64,000 nt of DNA from Bacteroidota bacterium (lineage in GTDB: Bacteria; Bacteroidota; Bacteroidia; AKYH767-A; OLB10), in assembly GCA_019136655.1 (NCBI GenBank), contig JAGVTU010000013.1, forward strand, positions 80,125 to 144,124, given 5' to 3'. Below are positions 56,348-64,000 of the stretch, one piece after another. A program made the position numbers and the translations under genes. The stretch's first letter is position 1. Each line of letters begins with the position of its first letter. The notes beneath the pieces were generated by a model, which was not told the origin of the DNA, searched no databases, and saw nothing but the letters and a program-made list of their open reading frames with translations.

Positions 56348-58513
56348 ATGAAAAGAATCTTACTAAGTGTGCTTGCAGTAGCAACATTGACAACTGCCTA
56401 TGCACAACAAAGGAAAGTAACAGGCAATCTAAAATCTGATCCTGCCATTACTGTACGCACTTGCGGAACAGGAGAACTTCTGCTGGAATACGAAACCTGG
56501 CTTGCAAACAAAATGCAGGAGCCAAGTGCCAACCGCATTCAAACCGTTTACACCATTCCGGTGGTAGTGCATGTTATTCATAACGGAAACGCTGTTGGTA
56601 CAAGTTACAACATAAGCGATGCGCAAATATTATCGCAAATTGATGTACTGAACGAAGATTACCGCAGATTAAATCCGGACACTACTTCTACTCCTTCTGC
56701 TTTTCTTCCTGTTGCCGCAGATTGCGAAATCAACTTTTGTATGGCGCAACGTGACCCAAGTGGTAATGCCACTAACGGAATTGATCGAATCAACCGTAAT
56801 TCAAAAGGATGGAGTGCTCCGCCATATACGATGACTTACATTGATAATACAATTAAATCAGGCTCTATTTGGGACCCTACTAAATATTTGAACATTTGGG
56901 TTGTACCTGATTATACTTCCAGCGGATTCCCACTTTTAGGACATGCTACATTCCCATTAAACAGTGGACTTACAGGTTTAACAAGCAATTACGGATCGGC
57001 TACTACCGATGGTGTGGTAATATGGTATAAATGTTTCGGACGTGTTGGAAATCTTGATCCATTATATAATAAAGGTCGTACAGCCACTCATGAAATTGGC
57101 CATTGGCTTGGATTACGTCACATCTGGGGAGACTCAAACTGTGGTAACGACTATGTCAGTGATACACCTACACAACAAACAGCCAATTATGGCGGACAGA
57201 GTATTCCTTATCCATGTCCTAGCTTCCCACAGGTAACATGTAACAATGGACCTAATGGCGATATGTGGATGAATTATATGGATTATTGCTATGACAAATG
57301 TCTGAACATGTTTACAGCAGGACAAAAAACACGAATGGTAACTGCAATGCAAAATGGAACCTACCGCGCTCCCTTAGCTACATCACTAGGATGTCAGGCT
57401 CCTTCCGGAAGTGGACCGGTTGCTCAGTTTACTGCTAACAATACGTCAATCGCTCCGGGTGGCAGTGTAAACTTTACTGATCAAAGTACAGGTACTCCAA
57501 CATCATGGAGTTGGACATTCCCGGGTGGTAGTCCTGGAACTTCCACTGCACAAAACCCATCAAACATTGTGTATGCTGCAGCAGGAACATATGATGTAAC
57601 ACTTACTGTTACCAATGCACAGGGTAGCAACACCATGACAAAAACAAACTACATTACCGTTACTACAGGTGGAGGCAGTGGTTGTGATACACTTGCTAAT
57701 TTTAATGCTGCTACCAACACACCTGCTGTTTATACTGCTCAGAGTGGAGGATATGTAGCCGGACATAACGGTTATGGTGATATCTCAAAAGCTGATATAT
57801 TCTCCAACAACACTGCCAATGCATTTGTTGATCAGGTAATAATATTTTTTGGTGTAGGAACCTCTTCAGGAACTGGGCAAACTGCCAATGCCAATGTATG
57901 GAATGATGCTTCCGGGCTTCCAGGAACCGTTCTTGGAACGAAAACAGTGACCTATGATGCAATTGCTGCAGACGTTACAGCACAGTTGCCTACTATCATT
58001 GATTTTTCTCCTAATGTGACTCTTCCGGTTGGAGATTTTTATGTAGGAATGAATTTCGACTATAATGCAGGTGATACTTTGGCTATCATTACTAATCAGG
58101 ATGGTGAGACTGTACCGGGTACAGCTTATGAAGAGTGGGGACAAGGTGGAGGCTGGTATGCATATTCTGATGCAACAAGTTCATGGGGATTAGATTTGGC
58201 ACATGCCATTTTCCCGATAGTGTGTACAAGCACAGGTTTGAGTGAAGTATTAACTCCGGGTAATACACTGGTTGTTTATCCTAACCCATCTTCATCAGGT
58301 AACTTTAACTTTATTGTTCCTCAACACAATATTAAAGACAATGTACTGGTAAGAGTTTATGATATGAAAGGAGCCGTTGTGCTTAAACAATCAATTGCAT
58401 CTAATGGTAACGGAATTTATCAGTTAAGTTTACCAAATGCTGATAAAGGAATTTATATGCTCGAAGTTCAAACCAACAACGGAATGAAAACACAGCGTAT
58501 TACCGTAAAATAA
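56348..58513 (+). CDS. Secreted pappalysin-type (M43) metalloprotease with PKD and T9SS domains
   Basis: 721 residues from ATG 56348, which gives signal peptide MKRILLSVLAVATLTTAYAQ. The zinc site is HEIGHWLGLRH (H248, E249, H252, H258), with the Met-turn at M311 (NYMDYCYD) and Cys pairs around the active site. A PKD domain covers about 358-440 (VAQFTANNTSIAPGGSVNFT, SWSWTFPGG). A beta-sandwich region follows, then a type IX sorting domain (about 645-721; LVVYPNPSSSGNFNF). It is a likely secreted endopeptidase. It is divergent from the ccm cluster. Confidence 0.9.
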   Translation: MKRILLSVLAVATLTTAYAQQRKVTGNLKSDPAITVRTCGTGELLLEYETWLANKMQEPSANRIQTVYTIPVVVHVIHNGNAVGTSYNISDAQILSQIDVLNEDYRRLNPDTTSTPSAFLPVAADCEINFCMAQRDPSGNATNGIDRINRNSKGWSAPPYTMTYIDNTIKSGSIWDPTKYLNIWVVPDYTSSGFPLLGHATFPLNSGLTGLTSNYGSATTDGVVIWYKCFGRVGNLDPLYNKGRTATHEIGHWLGLRHIWGDSNCGNDYVSDTPTQQTANYGGQSIPYPCPSFPQVTCNNGPNGDMWMNYMDYCYDKCLNMFTAGQKTRMVTAMQNGTYRAPLATSLGCQAPSGSGPVAQFTANNTSIAPGGSVNFTDQSTGTPTSWSWTFPGGSPGTSTAQNPSNIVYAAAGTYDVTLTVTNAQGSNTMTKTNYITVTTGGGSGCDTLANFNAATNTPAVYTAQSGGYVAGHNGYGDISKADIFSNNTANAFVDQVIIFFGVGTSSGTGQTANANVWNDASGLPGTVLGTKTVTYDAIAADVTAQLPTIIDFSPNVTLPVGDFYVGMNFDYNAGDTLAIITNQDGETVPGTAYEEWGQGGGWYAYSDATSSWGLDLAHAIFPIVCTSTGLSEVLTPGNTLVVYPNPSSSGNFNFIVPQHNIKDNVLVRVYDMKGAVVLKQSIASNGNGIYQLSLPNADKGIYMLEVQTNNGMKTQRITVK

Positions 58514-58530
58514 AATCAACTCTTTAACAT

Positions 58531-58565
58531 AAAAAAGCTGCCTCCGGTTGAGGCAGCTTTTTTTT
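58531..58565 (+). terminator. Intrinsic terminator after the metalloprotease
   Basis: AAAAAAGCTGCCTC, loop CGGTT, GAGGCAGCTTTTTT, then more T. The 14-bp stem is near perfect and has A and T runs on both sides, so it can serve the convergent kinase gene as well. Confidence 0.9.
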
Positions 58566-58608
58566 ATGGCATATTTTTTAAATTGATTCAATACCGGAAG
58601 AATAAAGA

Positions 58609-59562
58609 TTAACCAAACAATTTCGAGAAGAAATTCTTACGCTCCGGTTCATTTAACTGAGGTAAAATTTTCTCTAATGCCGTTTTAAATTCTTCACACG
58701 ACTGAAAACGTTGCGCCTGACCTTCAGCAATGGTTCTTTCTATTTCATCTGATTCAAGTTGTGCGGGAGGCAAACGCAACTTTTTCTTGGCAGTAGCTTT
58801 GTGAATAAGACTGAGCAATACAGGTTGAATGTTTTTATGTTCTTCAACAAGAGTGTTCAGTTGCAGATGCATGACCATTTCCGGGTTCTCATTAAAAAAA
58901 GGAGGATACTGAGCAATACATTCATAAAGTGCAAGACCAAGGCTGTATAAATCAGATGTGGCATTTACCAGTCGGGGATAATTCAATAATTGTTCGGGAG
59001 GAGAATAGATGAGTGAAAACGGCATACGATGCGAAAGAAAATCAGACTCGGAATGTTTGCTCAACCCAAAATCAATCAATCTTACTTGCGGATGAATGAT
59101 ATCAGGATGTCCGCGTTTGTTTACAAGAACCAAAATGTTATCCGGTCTTAAATCACAATGATAAATTCCCTTATTGTGGAACTGACTGAGAATATCCAAA
59201 ACCTGAATGACACACTTTCCGATAAATAAAGGCCGGTTAATTATCTTATGTTGCATCATCTGGCGCAACGACATTCCGTCAATAAATTCTTTGATGACAT
59301 AGAACCCTGAATCATCACGCCAAGCATCAAGAGTATGCTGTACACCGAAAAAATCAAACCCCATTAATGATTCCTTCTGAAAACGGAACTGAGTTTGAAT
59401 GTCATCAGGATCATTGAGTTTTTTTATCACTACAGGAATCTTGTCTTCAACACGGTAGCCCAGATACACTGAACTGAACTTCCCCTTTTTTTTCAAAACA
59501 AGGTCTTCGTTTTCAGGGTCGAGTAAATATGCTGCCTGGTTGGTTTTTAAGATATAAGACAT
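58609..59562 (-). CDS. Serine/threonine protein kinase (Hanks type)
   Basis: 317 residues, soluble, with no membrane segment. Gly-rich loop KGKFSSVYLG (26-35), ATP-binding K47 (VVIKKL), catalytic loop HCDLRPDN (135-142, D137), DFG at 164-166, SPPEQ (187-191) in place of APE. The Arg before the catalytic Asp is Cys, making it a non-RD kinase, and the usual Lys two residues after Asp is Arg. The C-terminal ~90 residues are helical. No phosphatase or FHA partner is next to it; its substrate is unknown. Confidence 0.88.
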   Translation of the reverse strand: MSYILKTNQAAYLLDPENEDLVLKKKGKFSSVYLGYRVEDKIPVVIKKLNDPDDIQTQFRFQKESLMGFDFFGVQHTLDAWRDDSGFYVIKEFIDGMSLRQMMQHKIINRPLFIGKCVIQVLDILSQFHNKGIYHCDLRPDNILVLVNKRGHPDIIHPQVRLIDFGLSKHSESDFLSHRMPFSLIYSPPEQLLNYPRLVNATSDLYSLGLALYECIAQYPPFFNENPEMVMHLQLNTLVEEHKNIQPVLLSLIHKATAKKKLRLPPAQLESDEIERTIAEGQAQRFQSCEEFKTALEKILPQLNEPERKNFFSKLFG

Positions 59563-59610
59563 GCGTGACTCATTTTTTTATTTCAGCTAAGATAATAAAC
59601 TGCCTTTATG

Positions 59611-59618
59611 TAGTTTTG
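59611..59618 (+). promoter_or_regulatory. Candidate -7 element of hldD
   Basis: TAGTTTTG matches TAnnTTTG, 76 bp before the ATG, so the leader would be about 70 nt. No matching -33 element is clear. Confidence 0.3.
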
Positions 59619-59694
59619 TTACCTGATAAATATTCCTTCACCTTAAACAATAAAAACGGAAGGAAGCGTAATTAATTATAAAGAAAAACAGATT

Positions 59695-60660
59695 ATGATA
59701 GTAGTAACAGGAGCCGCAGGATTTATAGGAAGTTGTCTGGTAAAACAACTAAACGAAGAAGGATTTAATGATGTAGTGGTTGTGGATGATTTCAACAATG
59801 CAGAAAAAAATAAAAATCTGGATGGTAAAAAATTTAATGCAAAAATTGACCGTAATAAGTTTTTTGACTGGATAGATCAAAATCATCAACTCACACAATT
59901 TATAATTCATATAGGAGCCCGCACTGATACTACAGAGTTTAACCGTGAAGTGTTTAATAAATTAAATCTTAATTACACCAAAACCGTATGGAATAAATGT
60001 GTGGAATATGGATTACCATTGATTTATGCATCGTCTGCTGCTACTTATGGCGATGGCGAATTTGGTTATGATGATAATGAGGAAATTATTTCAAAACTAA
60101 AACCATTGAATCCATACGGTGAATCTAAAAATGATTTCGATAAATGGGCAATTGCTCAGGAGCGCAAACCATACTTCTGGGCAGGACTGAAATTCTTTAA
60201 TGTGTATGGGCCGAATGAATATCATAAGGGAAGAATGGCTTCAGTTATTTTTCATGGCTTCAATCAGATTAAAAAAGAAGGAAAAATAAAACTCTTTAAA
60301 TCGCATCGTGATGATTACAAAGACGGATGGCAGCTGCGCGATTTTATCTATGTTAAAGATGTTACGAGTGTTTGTATGTTTCTGATGAATCACCGAAAGA
60401 ATTCAGGGATTTATAATCTGGGAACCGGACAGGCAAGAAGTTTTTACGATTTGGCAGTAAATACTTTTCGTTCACAACGTCTTGAACCCAACATTGAATT
60501 TATTGATATGCCTCAGGATATCAGAGATAAGTATCAGTATTTTACGGAGGCGCGTATGGAAAAACTGAGATCAATCGGATATAAAAAACCATTTTACTCG
60601 CTTGAAGATGGTATTGCTGATTATGTAAAAAATTACCTGTTACCGGGAGCATATTACTAA
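59695..60660 (+). CDS. hldD: ADP-L-glycero-D-manno-heptose 6-epimerase
   Basis: 321 residues, extended short-chain dehydrogenase fold. It epimerises ADP-D,D-heptose to the L,D form for lipopolysaccharide core. NAD(P)-binding GAAGFIGS at the N-terminus, YASSAATYGDGEFGYDD, the catalytic NPYGESKNDFDKW (YxxxK), and KFFNVYGPNEYHKGRMASVI with the C-terminal substrate part match HldD (RfaD). Its presence suggests heptose-containing surface glycans. Confidence 0.9.
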   Translation: MIVVTGAAGFIGSCLVKQLNEEGFNDVVVVDDFNNAEKNKNLDGKKFNAKIDRNKFFDWIDQNHQLTQFIIHIGARTDTTEFNREVFNKLNLNYTKTVWNKCVEYGLPLIYASSAATYGDGEFGYDDNEEIISKLKPLNPYGESKNDFDKWAIAQERKPYFWAGLKFFNVYGPNEYHKGRMASVIFHGFNQIKKEGKIKLFKSHRDDYKDGWQLRDFIYVKDVTSVCMFLMNHRKNSGIYNLGTGQARSFYDLAVNTFRSQRLEPNIEFIDMPQDIRDKYQYFTEARMEKLRSIGYKKPFYSLEDGIADYVKNYLLPGAYY

Positions 60661-60743
60661 ATCATATATTGAAGAATCCTTCAGTTTTGATTTGAAAATT
60701 TTAGAATTTCAGTTGAACTTCAGCATTCTTTTTTCAACAATCA

Positions 60744-60774
60744 ACTTCACTGTGAAGTAATAAAGTTACTTTCG
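60744..60774 (+). promoter_or_regulatory. Dyad and candidate promoter before the GtrA-like gene
   Basis: A perfect 7-bp dyad ACTTCAC-T-GTGAAGT (60744-60758) is followed by TACTTTCG (60767-60774), one base off TAnnTTTG. Transcription would begin at or next to the ATG (60782), so the mRNA may be nearly leaderless. The dyad lies between the -33 and -7 positions, a good place for a repressor. Confidence 0.4.
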
Positions 60775-60781
60775 CCTCCCG

Positions 60782-61240
60782 ATGATAAAATTTACCATAC
60801 GGGTATTAAATCTGAAAGTTGTCAGATATTTTTTTTCAGCAGCATCGGCTACAGTGGTGGACGTAGTAATTTATTTTCTTGCATTCAACTACATATATCA
60901 CAAGGAAGATATCCATCTGCCTTTTTACACCTTCTCCGCTCCTACTGCATCATTGGCTTTGTCATATACTTGCGGACTTATCACCAATTTTTTTCTTACC
61001 AAGAATCTTGTATTTAAGGAATCTGATCTGAAAGGGCATCATCAGTTTTTGCGATTTGTACTGGTTGCCATCGGTGTACTATTCCTCAATTACGTACTGA
61101 TGAATTTTTTAATCCGTCAGTTACACTGGTATCCTACCATCTCACGTGCTTTTTCTGCAGTAAGCATTGGTGTATTAAGCTTTATTGTACATAAAACATT
61201 TTCATTCCGTGTTTCTAATACGGAAGAAGTTGAAGACTGA
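60782..61240 (+). CDS. GtrA-like family membrane protein
   Basis: 152 residues with four membrane segments: FFSAASATVVDVVIYFLAFN, PTASLALSYTCGLITNFFLT, FLRFVLVAIGVLFLNYVLMN and AFSAVSIGVLSFIVHKTFSF. GtrA-like proteins are thought to move lipid-linked sugars across the inner membrane in O-antigen glucosylation and related surface polysaccharide work. It lies after hldD and ends 6 bp from the convergent repeat-protein gene. Confidence 0.82.
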   Translation: MIKFTIRVLNLKVVRYFFSAASATVVDVVIYFLAFNYIYHKEDIHLPFYTFSAPTASLALSYTCGLITNFFLTKNLVFKESDLKGHHQFLRFVLVAIGVLFLNYVLMNFLIRQLHWYPTISRAFSAVSIGVLSFIVHKTFSFRVSNTEEVED

Positions 61241-61246
61241 ACTATA

Positions 61247-63061
61247 TTATCGGTCTCGCATCACTGCAATTCTAATTACCGACATGATTCGTTGATTTCT
61301 TATGATGCGAACGGCATAAATACCTGATGTCTGAATTGCTGAAACATCTATTTTACATTTACCTCCGAAGTTATCGCATCGCTGCGCAATAATCAGTTTG
61401 CCTAACATATCTGTCAGTTCAATTTCGAGTGTAGAAATGTCAGATTCGATAATGACATAATTATTCATTACCGGATTTGGATATAATTTATACCAGTGGC
61501 CTGATGCAAAATTCTGAACAGCGTTTATGGTATCACAATCCCAAATACCTGTATTTCCACCTACACAAATACCGCAGGTATCAATATAAGCCGTACCACC
61601 CCAGTCGCCATTGCAATCCTGAATGCATGGTGTGAGGCCTGTGTTTCCTCCGACACATATTCCGCAACTATCAATAAAGGCAGTGCCACCCCAGTCACCA
61701 TTACAATCAAAACCACATGGGAACAATCCTGTGTTTCCTCCTACGCATGTTCCACAACTGTCAATATATGCAGTGCCTCCCCAATCACCATTACAATCCT
61801 GAGTACATGCAGTGAGACCTGTGTTGCCTCCTACACAAGTATTACATGAATCTATAAATGCTGTGCCGCCCCATACTCCATTACAATCCTGTGTACATGC
61901 AGTAAGACCTGTGTTACCACCAACGCATGTGTTACATGAATCTATGAATGCAGTTCCACCCCATACTCCGTTACAATCCTGAATGCAGGCAGTAAGACCG
62001 GTATTGCCACCAACGCATGTATTACATGAATCAATAAATGCTGTTCCGCCCCAATCACCATTACAATCCTGTGTACAGGCAGTGAGTCCGGTGGTACCTC
62101 CAACACAAGTGTTGCATGAATCAATGAATGCAGTGCCGCCCCAAACTCCGTTGCAATCCTGTGTACACGCTGTGAGGCCTGTGTTACCTCCAACACACGT
62201 TCCGCAATTATCTATGAAAGCTGTTCCGCCAAGTACTCCGTTACAATCTAATCCGCATGGGAACAATCCTGTATTTCCTCCTACGCATGTTCCACAACTG
62301 TCAATATATGCAGTGCCACCCCATACTCCATTGCAATCCTGAGTGCAGGCTGTGAGTCCGGTGTTACCTCCAACACAAGTGTTACATGAATCAATAAATG
62401 CTGTTCCACCCCAGACACCATTGCAATCCTGAATGCATGCTGTGAGGCCTGTGTTTCCTCCAACGCAAATTCCGCAACTATCAATAAAGGCAGTGCCGCC
62501 CCAATCACCATTACAATCAAAACCACATGGGAACAATCCTGTATTTCCTCCTACGCATGTTCCGCAACTATCAATATATGCTGTTCCACCCCAATCACCA
62601 TTACAATCCTGAGTACATGCTGTGAGACCTGTGTTACCTCCAACACAAGTGTTACATGAATCAATGAAAGCTGTGCCTCCCCAAACTCCGTTACAATCCT
62701 GTGTACATGCTGTGAGTCCTGTGTTTCCACCAACACATGTATTACATGAATCAATGAATGCTGTGCCTCCCCATACTCCGTTGCAATCCTGTGTACATGC
62801 TGTGAGTCCGGTGTTGCCTCCAACGCAAGTGTTACATGAATCAATAAATGCCGTTCCACCCCAGACACCATTGCAATCCTGTGTACACGCTGTGAGTCCG
62901 GTGTTTCCACCTACGCAAGTTCCACAACTGTCGATGAAAGCTGTTCCGCCCCAAACTCCGTTACAATCCTGTGTGCAGGCAGTGAGTCCGGTATTACCAC
63001 CAACACAAGTGTTACATGAATCTATGAAAGCTGTTCCTCCCCATACTCCGTTACAATCCTG
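61247..63061 (-). pseudogene. C-terminal segment of a giant cysteine-rich repeat protein (T9SS cargo), no start of its own
   Basis: The frame is open from the stop at 61247 up to a TAA at 63062-63064, about 604 residues. It has 17 units of a 30-residue repeat with consensus DCNGVWGGTAFIDSC-NTCVGGNTGLTACTQ (four Cys each), then a linker and a type IX sorting domain (KLYPNPVMNNYVIIESDIST, IQTSGIYAVRIIRNQRIMSV). There is no plausible start: internal Met residues fall within repeats. The same repeat continues in another frame upstream, so this is the end of one longer gene broken at about 63062. Four Cys per unit suggest a disulfide-stiffened rod exported to the cell surface. Confidence 0.8.
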
Positions 63062-64000
63062 TTAAATGCTGTGCCGCCCCAATCACCGTTACAATCCTGA
63101 GTGCAGGCAGTGAGACCGGTGTTTCCTCCAACACAAGTGTTGCATGAATCTATGAAAGCTGTTCCACCCCAAACTCCGTTGCAATCCTGTGTACATGCTG
63201 TAAGACCAGTATTGCCACCAACACATGTGTTACATGAATCAATAAATGCAGTTCCACCCCATACTCCATTACAATCTTGCGTACATGCTGTGAGTCCGGT
63301 ATTACCTCCAACACAAGTGTTGCATGAATCTATAAATGCTGTTCCTCCCCATACTCCATTGCAATCCTGTGTACATGCTGTGAGTCCGGTGTTACCTCCA
63401 ACACACGTTCCACAATTATCTATGAAAGCTGATCCTCCAAATACTCCGTTACAATCTAATCCACATGGTAATATTCCTGTATTTCCTCCAACACATGTAC
63501 CACAACTGTCAATATATGCAGTTCCACCCCAAACTCCATTACAATCCTGTGTACATGCAGTAAGACCTGTGTTGCCACCAACACAAGTTCCGCAACTGTC
63601 TATGAAAGCTGTTCCTCCCCATACTCCATTACAATCCTGTGTACATGCAGTAAGGCCGGTGTTGCCTCCAACACAAGTGTTGCATGAATCAATAAATGCT
63701 GTACCGCCCCAAACTCCATTGCAATCCTGTGTACATGCAGTAAGTCCGGTGTTGCCTCCAACACAAGTGTTACATGAATCAATGAAAGCTGTGCCGCCCC
63801 ATACTCCGTTACAATCCTGAGTACATGCTGTGAGACCTGTATTACCACCAACACAAGTGTTGCATGAATCTACAAATGCTGAGCCTCCCCAAACTCCGTT
63901 ACAATCCTGTGTGCAGGCAGTGAGTCCGGTATTACCACCAACACAAGTGTTACATGAATCTATGAAAGCTGTTCCTCCCCATACTCCGTTACAATCCTGT
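61540..64000 (-). repeat. Tandem array of 28 90-bp units
   Basis: The landmark (ttacaatc) recurs every 90 bp from 61611 to 63051 (17 times) and every 90 bp from 63089 to 63989 (11 times). Between 63051 and 63089 the distance is 38 bp, i.e. 52 bp are missing. A stretch around 61621-61760 recurs almost unchanged at 62431-62570, exactly nine units away, showing block duplication. Several units carry the LFPCG variant instead of LTACTQ (landmarks at 61701, 62241, 62511). Confidence 0.95.
63022..64000 (-). pseudogene. Upstream segment of the same giant repeat protein, running off the right edge
   Basis: Eleven further 90-bp units (period exact from 63089 to 63989) read in a frame shifted by one base against the downstream segment; this frame meets a TAG at 63022-63024 just after the break. 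Units include variants such as GGSAFIDNC at 63430 and GGSAFVDSC at 63880. The N-terminus, signal peptide and promoter are outside the window. Whether the break is real or an assembly fault in the repeat cannot be told from the sequence. Confidence 0.75.

Noticed and set aside
61983..63820. Several long plus-strand frames (119-239 residues) rich in Pro, Val and Gln over the repeat array
   Set aside because: They are periodic shadows of the 90-bp minus-strand repeat, have no signal or domain, and no start context. The minus frame has the Cys pattern and a sorting domain.
61540..64000. Direct repeats that could suggest a CRISPR array
   Set aside because: The units are 90 bp with no alternating unique spacers, they are translated in one frame over long stretches, and no cas genes are near.
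1..64000. tRNA or rRNA genes, insertion sequences and prophage genes
   Set aside because: I looked at the gaps between genes and saw no cloverleaf-like sequence, rRNA segment, transposase or integrase. A covariance-model scan was not possible here.

Overview
The window is a piece of a Bacteroidota chromosome (class not resolved). The evidence agrees on this: TAnnTTTG/TTTG-type promoters, almost no Shine-Dalgarno sequences, TonB-dependent receptors with carboxypeptidase-regulatory-like N-termini, secreted proteins with type IX secretion (T9SS) C-terminal tails, the long form of IspG, the gene order rpmB-rpmG-DUF4295-ftsY-rimO, and a str-S10-spc ribosomal cluster without tuf or adk.

Layout. 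1-14969 (minus strand): one unbroken translation supercluster, rpsL-rpsG-fusA-rpsJ-rplC-rplD-rplW-rplB-rpsS-rplV-rpsC-rplP-rpmC-rpsQ-rplN-rplX-rplE-rpsN-rpsH-rplF-rplR-rpsE-rpmD-rplO-secY-map-infA-rpmJ. It is read from a clear promoter near 15040-15014 and runs off the left edge. 15284-23790: a secreted PIG-L deacetylase, a LOG-family protein, a small outer-membrane protein, a TonB-dependent receptor with a small partner, and lepB. 23790-28983: a WbqC-like protein, four small genes resembling an AHSA1/VOC/DUF1801 stress cassette, a palindrome-rich spacer, a T9SS cargo protein and a PepSY-like protein. 29054-40851: nnr, ispG (tail-to-tail overlap), a T9SS protein, two glycosyltransferases, a second TonB-dependent receptor, a PglC-like sugar transferase and bshC. 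41130-47641: pyruvate carboxylase, then the minus-strand group rpmB-rpmG-DUF4295(bL38)-ftsY-rimO. 47787-54052: a periplasmic-binding-like lipoprotein, guaA, and the divergent thrS-infC-rpmI-rplT operon. 54252-56191: a compact ccmB-ccmC-ccmD-ccmE cytochrome c maturation cluster without ccmA. 56348-61240: a secreted pappalysin-type metalloprotease, a Ser/Thr kinase, hldD and a GtrA-like protein. 61247-64000: the C-terminal part of a very large secreted protein made of 30-residue cysteine-rich repeats (90 bp), broken by a 52-bp loss inside the array and running off the right edge.

Most striking points: infC begins with an AUA codon placed behind a perfect AAGGAGG Shine-Dalgarno in an otherwise SD-poor genome; CcmE carries a Cys-x3-Tyr haem-binding motif instead of the usual His; bL36, bL33, bL28 and uS14 are all versions without a complete zinc site; and the 28-unit cysteine-rich array shows higher-order duplication and a frameshifting deletion (or assembly collapse). 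All function assignments come from reading the translated sequence and from family knowledge. No database search was run.
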